From: an uncultured bacterium | GTDB taxonomy: Bacteria; Eisenbacteria; RBG-16-71-46; CAIMUX01 | NCBI GenBank assembly: GCA_946886185.1 | Contig: CAMPIC010000277.1 | Location: 1-5,020 of the forward strand | Length of the DNA: 5,020 nucleotides | Direction of reading: 5' to 3' | Shown here: one piece after another, positions 1 to 5,020 of the stretch | How positions within the stretch are numbered: the first letter of the stretch is position 1 | Layout of the letters: every line of letters begins with the position of its first letter | The notes under the pieces: generated by a model | The model's database searches: none | Told to the model about the DNA's origin: nothing | The model's input: only the letters and a program-made list of their open reading frames with translations | Position numbers and translations under genes: made by a program

Positions 1-482
1 ACTGCGGGTGGCGCGGAGTCGCGGCCGGGATCCTGGAGGCTTCCGTGGCGGCGCTGCGAGACGCCGCCGGCACGCACGAGGGAGCTGATCCACAAGCGCG
101 GGTGCGCGATGGCACACGCGCGCGAGATGATGGCCTCGCGGGAGACGATGCCCGCAGACAGGACATGCGCGCGGAGTTCATCTCCGGCGTACGCGCGTGG
201 ATCGGTCCGGGCATCTGCGCCGCCTGCTATCCGGTGGGACCGGAAGTGGCCGCGATCTTTCCCGACTCCACGCATCCGATTCCGGAATCGGACCGCAGCC
301 GGCTCGATCTGCGCGGCGAGATCCGCGCGCGGTTGCTCCGGCTGGGCCTCTCGGACGACGCGATCGCGACTTCCGCTTCCTGCACGGCGGAGAAACCCGA
401 TCGATTCTTCTCTCATCGCCGCGATGGATTCCCTGCGGGCCGGATGGCCGCATACCTGTACCTCGAGCCGACGCGGAGCTAG
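1..482 (+). CDS. pgeF: PgeF/YfiH (LACC1-type) family protein, C-terminal part (5' end outside window)
   Basis: The reading frame enters at position 3 and runs 159 codons to a TAG at 480-482. It opens with CGWRGVAAGILEASVAAL, which matches the family signature H-(A/C)-G-W-R-G. The two bases before it (ac) fit the codon CAC of the conserved zinc-binding histidine, so the cut falls right at the active site. Further family blocks are WIGPGICAACYPVGPEVA (residues 66-83 of the fragment), LDLRGEIRARL (101-111), a conserved CT (127-128) and FFSHRRDG..AGRMAAY (135-151). Known family roles are purine nucleoside phosphorylase/adenosine deaminase activity and, in E. coli, preventing serine misincorporation into peptidoglycan precursors; older annotations say polyphenol oxidase or laccase. 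An unusually long, Arg/Asp-rich linker of about 35 extra residues lies between the first helix and the WIGPGI block. The family call is firm, but the substrate in this organism is not known. Confidence 0.9.
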   Translation, partial: CGWRGVAAGILEASVAALRDAAGTHEGADPQARVRDGTRARDDGLAGDDARRQDMRAEFISGVRAWIGPGICAACYPVGPEVAAIFPDSTHPIPESDRSRLDLRGEIRARLLRLGLSDDAIATSASCTAEKPDRFFSHRRDGFPAGRMAAYLYLEPTRS

Positions 483-496
483 CGCGACCGGACGGC

Positions 497-1645
497 TCAC
501 GAAGGCCCCATCTCCCGCAGCGCTCCTTCGTACAGCGACTCGTACTGACGGATGACCCGATCGATCCCGAATCGCTCCTCCACGCGCGCGCGCGCGGCTC
601 GGCCGATGGCATGTTGGCGCTCGGGATTGCGCAGCACTTCGATCCCGATCCGCGCCATCTCCTCGGGATCGTGCGGATCGACCAGGAAGCCGGAGACGCC
701 GTGCTCGATCACTTCGTTGGTGCCTCCGACAGAAGTGGCGATGACTGGGACCTCGCACGACATCGCTTCCAGCGCGGAGAGGCCGAAGCTCTCGTGCTCG
801 CTCGGAAGCAGATAGAGATCGGCGCGTCCCAGAAGGTCGGCCATCCCTTCGCGCACTCCAAGGAAGTGCACGTCGTCGGAGATTCCGAGGGCGCGCACTT
901 CGTTCTGAGCTTGCCAGCGCTCCGGCCCATCCCCCACCAGCACGAGCCGCGAGGGAACCTCCGCATGGATGCGCGCGAACGCCTTCAGCACCGAGGGAAT
1001 GTTCTTCACCGGCCGGAAGTTCGAGGCATGCATGACGATCTTCTGCGTCTCTCCCGCGCACACCCGAGGACCACCGCCGTTGTGCCGCGGGCGGAAGAGG
1101 TCGGTGTCGACGAAGTTCGGAATCACTTCGATCGGATGCTCGACCCCGAAGAGCTCGATCGTCTTCTGCTTCAGGAAATCGCTCACCGCGGTGACGCGGT
1201 CGCTCTGCTCGATCGAGAACCGGGTGATCTTGTGGAAGGAAGGCTGGGTGCCGACCAGGGTGATGTCGGTTCCGTGGAGCGTGGTCACCACCGGCAGCTT
1301 GCGCGGCAGGAGCATCTGCTTCGCGAGATAGGCGCAGGTGGCGTGCGGAATCGCGTAGTGCACGTGAAGGATGTCGAGCCCGTGGGTGTCCACCACCTCG
1401 GTGATCTTGACCGCGAGGCTGAGGGTGTACGGCGGGTGATGGAAGACTGGATAGTTGTCGGTCTGCACCTGATGGAAATAGACGTTCTCTTCGAAACCTT
1501 TGAGACGGAGCGGCTGCGCGTGGGTGATGAAGTGGACGCGCCATCCGCGCTGTGCCAGCTGCAAGCCGAGCTCGGTCGCGACGATTCCGCTGCCGCCCGA
1601 GCTGGGATAGCAGACGATTCCGAGCGAGCGCGTTTTCGTGGTCAT
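497..1645 (-). CDS. bshA: N-acetyl-alpha-D-glucosaminyl L-malate synthase BshA
   Basis: This is a 382-residue GT-B fold glycosyltransferase (GT4 family), the normal length for BshA. It catalyses the first step of bacillithiol synthesis in the cytoplasm: UDP-GlcNAc plus L-malate gives GlcNAc-malate. Visible BshA-type blocks are the N-terminal GGSG loop followed by IVATELG (17-26), HVHYAIPHA (94-102), TLHGTDITLVG (122-132), PNFVDTDLFRP (176-186), HASNFRPVKN (206-215) and LVGDGPER (236-243). The GT4 E-x7-E pair is at E285/E293 in SEHESFGLSALEAMS, followed by PVIATSVGGTNEVIEHG. The ATG at 1645-1643 is chosen because it begins the family's usual N-terminus, overlaps the bshC stop as ATGA, and follows GGGGAGG by 4 nt. 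It is the last gene of the operon and ends 14 bp from the convergent pgeF stop. The frame stays open far upstream, but that extension is an out-of-frame shadow of bshC. Confidence 0.96.
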   Translation of the reverse strand: MTTKTRSLGIVCYPSSGGSGIVATELGLQLAQRGWRVHFITHAQPLRLKGFEENVYFHQVQTDNYPVFHHPPYTLSLAVKITEVVDTHGLDILHVHYAIPHATCAYLAKQMLLPRKLPVVTTLHGTDITLVGTQPSFHKITRFSIEQSDRVTAVSDFLKQKTIELFGVEHPIEVIPNFVDTDLFRPRHNGGGPRVCAGETQKIVMHASNFRPVKNIPSVLKAFARIHAEVPSRLVLVGDGPERWQAQNEVRALGISDDVHFLGVREGMADLLGRADLYLLPSEHESFGLSALEAMSCEVPVIATSVGGTNEVIEHGVSGFLVDPHDPEEMARIGIEVLRNPERQHAIGRAARARVEERFGIDRVIRQYESLYEGALREMGPS

Positions 1646-3204
1646 CGATCCTCCCCTTCCCGTTCCCAACCGTCCAGGAGCAGCACGGCGCGCTCCTCCA
1701 CGGGACGCGCATCGCGCAGAAGCGTCTCCCGATGCTTCGTGGCTTGCTCGAGCAAAGTGCCCGCCGCCTCCTCCTCGCAGAGGAAGGGTGTCAGGAGCGA
1801 GAGCACGCGCTCCTGCTCCTTGCCGCGCGGCCGCAGGAAGTCGTACAGGCCGGCGAGGAAAGGCGCCCTCTGGAGAACGCGATGCCGCACCTTGCCGCGC
1901 ACTCCTTCGACCATGCGAGCGAGCTGGTAGTCGGCCTTCCCGGCCGCGGACTCGAAGAGCTGCGGCAGGCTCGCGTCGAGCTCCTGTGCGCGCCGGGCGA
2001 GCCGGCCCGTCTCCGCACGAAGTTGCTCGCGGAGCGCGGCGAGATCTTCGATCAGCGATTTCGGCACCGCTTCCTCGGCGCGGGCCTCGACCCATGCGGA
2101 AGGATCTTCCAGCGCGCCTCCGTATCCGCGCAGCGAGGAGCCTTCCACGGGACGGATCGGAGGGATGAGCTCGGCGTGCAGCCTCGGCAGTCGAATCGGC
2201 TCCGGAACCGAGAGCGCGCGGTATGCCGGGCCGAGCTGCGCGCGATACCGGATCTCGGACCCTCCGCAGATCGTTGCGACGTTCGGAAAGACCCAGTCCT
2301 GGAGGCTGGGCCGAAGAACCACGTTCGGCGCGAGGAGAACGTCCTCGGGCGGAGCTCCGGTCAGCGGATCGCGCCGGTCTCCATCGATGCGGAAGAACGC
2401 GCGGTCCGCCAGCTCCGGCGCGAATGCCGGCTCCAGCTGGAGCTCGCGCGCCAGCGCGGCTCCTTCCTCGAGCAGTTCCGGAACGAGCCTGCCGTGCGCG
2501 TCCCGCAGCCACGGTTGGGCCGCTTCCAGGAGCCTGCGGTTTCCTCCATCCACCGTGAGGAACGGCGCGTCCGGGAGAAAGCGATGGAAGATCGCCGATT
2601 GCGCTTCGCTCCAGTCGGTGGCGGCGGTGAGGGCGCTCTGCAGATCCGCGCGCACGCGCTCGCCGCGCCGATGATCGCTCCACGCCTCCGGCTGCGCGTC
2701 GAGCAACGCGCGTTGGCGCGCGCTGGAGAGAGTGCCGATGCAGGTTCCTCCCGCCGGCACCGACTCGTCCCGGATCTTCGAGATCTTCCCGGCGGCCGTG
2801 GGGATCCAGACCGACGAGACTTCCCCGAAATCGGAGTCGTCTCCCACACACCAGAACACCGGTAGCACCGGCAAGCCGGTCTCCCCTTCCAACCAGCGCG
2901 CCGTCTCGATCGCGGAGAGCAGCTTGTAGAGGGAGTAGAGCGGGCCGCCCCACAGCGCGGGCTGCTGGCCGGCCAGGATCACCAAACCGTTTCCCTGCGC
3001 CACCTCCCGCGCGCGTTCCAGAGCGGGCGCGGTCGCCCCGAGGCGCGATTCCGTCTCGGCCCATTCTTCGAAGAACGCTCCCCGCCAGGGAAGCGGCGCG
3101 CGTGTGCGGCTCCGTGCACGGCCGACGAGGTCGGTGGCGAGATGATCGGCTCCGAAAACTCTCGGATCCTGGGGCGGGGAAGCAAGGGTTCCGAGCGGAG
3201 TCAC
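1642..3204 (-). CDS. bshC: Putative cysteine ligase BshC (bacillithiol biosynthesis)
   Basis: This 520-residue protein is close to the usual BshC length of about 530-540. BshC is assigned the last step of bacillithiol synthesis, adding cysteine to glucosaminyl-malate; the family evidence is mainly genetic. Visible blocks are ILAGQQPALWGGPLYSLYK (76-94; family pattern TGQQ.GL..GPLYT..K), PVLPVFWCVGDDSDFGEVSS (112-131), LAPNVVLRPSLQDWVFPNVA (291-310) and GGSEIRYRAQL (314-324). A charged helical C-terminal region (about 384-435) and RGKEQERVLSLL (460-471) correspond to the coiled-coil and the LQERV motif. From memory the family has EDHDF where this protein has DDSDF (122-126). The start is a GTG at 3204-3202, which overlaps the upstream methyltransferase stop as GTGA and follows GGGAGG by 4 nt. 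The stop overlaps the bshA start, so translational coupling is likely. Confidence 0.93.
   Translation of the reverse strand: MTPLGTLASPPQDPRVFGADHLATDLVGRARSRTRAPLPWRGAFFEEWAETESRLGATAPALERAREVAQGNGLVILAGQQPALWGGPLYSLYKLLSAIETARWLEGETGLPVLPVFWCVGDDSDFGEVSSVWIPTAAGKISKIRDESVPAGGTCIGTLSSARQRALLDAQPEAWSDHRRGERVRADLQSALTAATDWSEAQSAIFHRFLPDAPFLTVDGGNRRLLEAAQPWLRDAHGRLVPELLEEGAALARELQLEPAFAPELADRAFFRIDGDRRDPLTGAPPEDVLLAPNVVLRPSLQDWVFPNVATICGGSEIRYRAQLGPAYRALSVPEPIRLPRLHAELIPPIRPVEGSSLRGYGGALEDPSAWVEARAEEAVPKSLIEDLAALREQLRAETGRLARRAQELDASLPQLFESAAGKADYQLARMVEGVRGKVRHRVLQRAPFLAGLYDFLRPRGKEQERVLSLLTPFLCEEEAAGTLLEQATKHRETLLRDARPVEERAVLLLDGWEREGEDR
1650..1656 (-). promoter_or_regulatory. Ribosome binding site of bshA
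   Basis: GGGGAGG on the minus strand lies 4 nt before ATG 1645, inside the last codons of bshC. It supports this start and translational coupling through the ATGA overlap. Confidence 0.7.
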
Positions 3205-3944
3205 GCATCCTCCCGTTCGCAGAGAAGGATCAGTCTGGAGGACGTTTCCCGATCGTACGGAGCACCGTCGTATTCACCCCAGAGCGCCTCGACCCGCAGC
3301 CGCGCCGCGGAAGTGAGAGATTGCAGGCCAGCCGCATCGTACAGCCGGATTCGCTCTTCGTAGCGGACCGGTTCGTCACCCGTCACCGATACCTCCTTGC
3401 GCAAAAATGGACCGGTCGGGTCCACCCACCGGCGCTCCTGGACGACCACCGATCCCACGCGGCGCATCGAGCTCGGGATCAGATGCCGGATCGTGGTGTC
3501 CGGATTGAGGTAGTCCAACACGAATCGCCCTGACGGAGCGAGCGTCCGGCCCACTTCGCAGAGCGCCTGCCGATCCTGCTCGACCGAATCGAAGTACCCG
3601 AAGCTGGTGAAGAGCGACACTGCCGACCCGAAAGTCCCGGAGCGGAACGGAAGCTCGCGCATGTCCCCGCGGACCAAAGGCGAGCTCGACCCGCGAGCCC
3701 GCGCGCGGCGCAAGAGCGCGGCCGAGCGGTCGATGCCGACGCTTTCCCCGAAGGCGGCGCGAAGCGGCTCGAGGAGTCGGCCGGCGCCGCACGCCACATC
3801 GAGGACCGCGCCGCGGAGCGGGAACTTTTCCTGGAGAGAATGGACCAGGACGCGCGCTTCGGAGTCGTCGCGGTGGGAGTAGAGATCCGCGTACAGCTCG
3901 TCGAAGGCGAGGTCGAACCATTCGGTGGGTCGTGGATCGGACAT
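3201..3944 (-). CDS. Class I SAM-dependent methyltransferase, first gene of the bsh operon (candidate bacillithiol N-methyltransferase)
   Basis: This 247-residue protein has a Rossmann-type SAM-binding fold. Motif I is VLDVACGAGR (47-56), the acidic end of strand 2 is VGIDRS (69-74), and the next motif is VRGDMRELPF (91-100). The strand-4 region is SAVSLFTSFGYF (107-118), followed by LAPSGRFVLDYLNP (135-148). The N-terminus (EWFDLAFDELYADLYSHRD) resembles a common family of small-molecule methyltransferases. The ATG at 3944-3942 is secure because an in-frame TAG lies four codons upstream (3956-3954) and no other start codon intervenes. There is no Shine-Dalgarno motif. Its stop overlaps the bshC start by 4 bp, so it is co-translated with the bacillithiol genes. 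N-methyl-bacillithiol synthase of Chlorobaculum tepidum (CT1040) is a precedent for a methyltransferase acting on this thiol. The substrate here is inferred from context, and another small molecule is possible. Confidence 0.9.
   Translation of the reverse strand: MSDPRPTEWFDLAFDELYADLYSHRDDSEARVLVHSLQEKFPLRGAVLDVACGAGRLLEPLRAAFGESVGIDRSAALLRRARARGSSSPLVRGDMRELPFRSGTFGSAVSLFTSFGYFDSVEQDRQALCEVGRTLAPSGRFVLDYLNPDTTIRHLIPSSMRRVGSVVVQERRWVDPTGPFLRKEVSVTGDEPVRYEERIRLYDAAGLQSLTSAARLRVEALWGEYDGAPYDRETSSRLILLCEREDA
3209..3214 (-). promoter_or_regulatory. Ribosome binding site of bshC
   Basis: GGGAGG on the minus strand lies 4 nt before the GTG at 3204, inside the last codons of the methyltransferase. 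It favours the GTG over the ATG at 3208, which abuts the GGAGG with almost no spacer and is in a different frame. Confidence 0.65.
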
Positions 3945-3950
3945 TGCACG

Positions 3951-3956
3951 AATCTA
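3951..3956 (-). promoter_or_regulatory. Possible -10 element for a leaderless bsh-operon transcript
   Basis: On the minus strand TAGATT (3956 to 3951) fits TAnnnT and ends 6 nt before the A of ATG 3944, so the expected transcription start coincides with the start codon. No good -35 is seen (TTTCGC at the 17-bp spacing). The absence of a Shine-Dalgarno motif before this gene, unlike the next two, supports a leaderless mRNA. The site is predicted by eye. Confidence 0.4.
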
Positions 3957-4036
3957 ACGGGAGAACCGCGAGGGCGAAACCGCGGGAACCGATGCCGGCC
4001 TCTCTTGAGCGGTCGAATGATTCCGGGTGGGAACAT

Positions 4037-4061
4037 CGGAGGATTCCTCCGGTACGGAGGA
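4037..4061. repeat. Three alternating CGGAGGA / TCCTCCG elements in the divergent intergenic region
   Basis: CGGAGGA (4037-4043), one base, TCCTCCG (4045-4051), the bases gta, then CGGAGGA (4055-4061). All three 7-mers are perfect, so both an inverted repeat with a 1-bp centre and one with a 3-bp centre are present, and the two direct copies are 18 bp apart. The cluster lies 21 bp upstream of the TPR -35 box and about 93 bp upstream of the methyltransferase start, outside the predicted transcript of either gene. This suits an operator or activator site better than an RNA hairpin. Confidence 0.55.
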
Positions 4062-4082
4062 GAACGGCACCGGCGCTGCGGG

Positions 4083-4111
4083 TTGACCGGGACCAAAACG
4101 GATGGTAGTTT
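4083..4111 (+). promoter_or_regulatory. Sigma70-like promoter for the TPR gene
   Basis: TTGACC (4083-4088, five of six matches to the -35 consensus) is followed after exactly 17 bp by TAGTTT (4106-4111, fits TAnnnT). Transcription would start near 4118 and give a 5' leader of about 40 nt before the ATG at 4158. The spacing and position are right, but the assignment is by eye only. Confidence 0.6.
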
Positions 4112-4144
4112 TCGTGAATCTGCAGCCGTAACTCTATCCAATGA

Positions 4145-4150
4145 GAGAGG
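4145..4150 (+). promoter_or_regulatory. Ribosome binding site of the TPR gene
   Basis: GAGAGG lies 7 nt before ATG 4158. It decides the start, because the ATG at 4141 is in another frame and the next in-frame ATG (4254-4256) would remove most of the signal peptide. Confidence 0.6.
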
Positions 4151-4157
4151 ATACCCA

Positions 4158-5020
4158 ATGGCATCGTACCGACCCGGACACTGCCCGAAGCAACCTGCGA
4201 GCCGCTGGCTGTGCCTCGGTGCGCGATGGATCGTCCCTGCGGTTGCCGTCTGCTGGATGGCGTTCGGCGCGCCGGTCCGCGCGCAGGACGCCGCGGTCGA
4301 TCCGGCCGTCGCGGCGGCTTACAACGAAGGACTGACGGCCGCCAGCGCCGGCGACTTCGCGACCGCCAAGACCAAGTTCCAGGAAGCGGTCGCCCAGGCG
4401 CCCGATTTCGTGGACGCGCATTACAACCTCGGACTCGTCCTGCAGAATCTGGGAGATTTCGCCGGGGCGCGCGCCGAGTTCGAGCGGACGCTCGAGTTGG
4501 ACCCTTCCAACGTCGCGGCTCCGCGGCTGCTGGCCGATACGCTCGTCAAGCTCGGAGATTTCGCCGCGGCGCTGCCTGCCTATGAGAAAGCGATCGCAGC
4601 CGACTCCACGCGCTTCGAGCTCTACTATGCCGCGGCCGATGCTGCGGCCCAGGTCTATACCAAGCCGGAGGAGCTCGGAAAGCTAGTCGAAGCCTATCGC
4701 GCGGCGCTGCGCAAGGATCCCTCCAATCCGCTCGCGTTCCAGGCCGCCATCGGTCTCGCGAGTGCTGGTTCGAAGATGAAGGATAACGAGATCGCGCTCG
4801 AGGGATATCAGCGCGCCGTCAAGGCGAAGCCCGACTCTCCCACCGCCCATTACAACTACGCGGTGATCCTGCAGAAGATGAAGCGCTCCAAGGAGGCGGT
4901 CGAGCAGCTGGAATCGGCCATCGCGCTCAAGGAGCCGTACGGCCAGGCGCACTACGTACTCGCCGGCATCTACTACAACGATCTCAACCAGACCGAGAAG
5001 GCGCTCGCCCACTACGAGAA
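4158..5020 (+). CDS. Exported TPR-repeat protein (3' end outside window)
   Basis: The frame is open from ATG 4158 to the window edge (287 codons, no stop). The N-terminus looks like a Sec signal peptide: basic residues R5, K11, R16 and R23, a hydrophobic stretch (24-38), and a likely cleavage after V-R-A (40-42) before QD. The mature part is built of tetratricopeptide repeats of about 34 residues, at roughly 52-84, 85-118, 119-152, 153-190 (longer, irregular), 191-227, 228-261 and 262 onward. Typical TPR signatures include AHYNLGLVLQNLGDFAGA and HYNYAVILQKMKRSKEA. It should act outside the cytoplasmic membrane as a protein-protein scaffold, but no partner or enzymatic domain is visible. The start is supported by GAGAGG at 4145-4150 with a 7-nt spacer and by a promoter upstream. 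It diverges from the bacillithiol operon; a functional link is not shown. Confidence 0.9.
   Translation, partial: MASYRPGHCPKQPASRWLCLGARWIVPAVAVCWMAFGAPVRAQDAAVDPAVAAAYNEGLTAASAGDFATAKTKFQEAVAQAPDFVDAHYNLGLVLQNLGDFAGARAEFERTLELDPSNVAAPRLLADTLVKLGDFAAALPAYEKAIAADSTRFELYYAAADAAAQVYTKPEELGKLVEAYRAALRKDPSNPLAFQAAIGLASAGSKMKDNEIALEGYQRAVKAKPDSPTAHYNYAVILQKMKRSKEAVEQLESAIALKEPYGQAHYVLAGIYYNDLNQTEKALAHYE

Noticed and set aside
197..1930. Plus-strand open frame of 577 codons antisense to bshA
   Set aside because: It mirrors the codon pattern of bshA, contains no recognisable domain and overlaps pgeF out of frame; long antisense frames are common at this GC content.
1552..2865. Plus-strand open frame of 437 codons antisense to bshC
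   Set aside because: The composition is Arg/Glu/Ala/Leu-rich without domain motifs, and the opposite strand encodes a full-length BshC.
1646..3208. A stop-free frame joining bshA upstream to an ATG at 3208, giving a possible 903-residue protein
   Set aside because: Its first 520 or so residues are Arg/Ala/Gly/Pro/Ser-rich shadow sequence overlapping bshC, which has clear family motifs in another frame. The ATG abuts the GGAGG with no proper spacer, and BshA has its own well-supported start at 1645.
4045..4061. TCCTCCG-gta-CGGAGGA as an intrinsic terminator hairpin
   Set aside because: The loop is only 3 nt, no T-run follows on either strand, and it lies between two divergent promoters where no transcript needs to end.
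3376..4164. Minus-strand frames running from the intergenic region over the methyltransferase, including an ATG at 4036 preceded by GGAGG with 9-nt spacing
   Set aside because: They read through the methyltransferase in the wrong frame and give low-complexity Arg/Ser/Pro sequence. A short upstream leader ORF cannot be excluded, but nothing else supports one.
4683..5012. Minus-strand 109-codon frame antisense to the TPR gene
   Set aside because: It is a mirror of the TPR-coding sequence with no start context or recognisable domain.

Overview
This is a GC-rich, gene-dense bacterial window, read only from its sequence. It holds five genes: two on the plus strand cut by the window edges, and a three-gene minus-strand operon between them. 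Bacillithiol genes in a high-GC genome, together with an exported TPR protein, suggest a member of the bacillithiol-making non-Firmicutes lineages (for example Gemmatimonadota, Acidobacteriota or a related candidate phylum). No marker gene here settles the taxonomy.

Positions 1-482 (plus) carry the C-terminal part of a PgeF/YfiH (LACC1-type) protein. It ends 14 bp before the tail-to-tail end of the minus-strand operon, and no clear terminator lies between them.

Positions 497-3944 (minus) are one compact operon, transcribed in the order SAM-dependent methyltransferase, bshC, bshA. Each junction is a 4-bp stop/start overlap (GTGA, then ATGA), with a strong Shine-Dalgarno motif inside the end of the preceding gene. 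BshA joins N-acetylglucosamine to malate. BshC is the presumed cysteine-adding enzyme. The deacetylase BshB, which acts between them, is not in the window. The leading methyltransferase is the most interesting gene: N-methyl-bacillithiol is known from Chlorobiaceae, so this operon may make an N-methylated bacillithiol. That role is inferred from position and fold class only.

Positions 3945-4157 form a divergent intergenic region. It contains a good sigma70-like promoter for the plus-strand gene, a TAnnnT element placed so that the methyltransferase mRNA could be leaderless, and a striking cluster of three alternating CGGAGGA/TCCTCCG elements.

Positions 4158-5020 (plus) hold the first 287 codons of an exported TPR-repeat protein that continues past the window.

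No tRNA, rRNA, CRISPR array, insertion sequence or phage gene was seen. The many other long open frames are antisense or out-of-frame shadows expected at this GC content.
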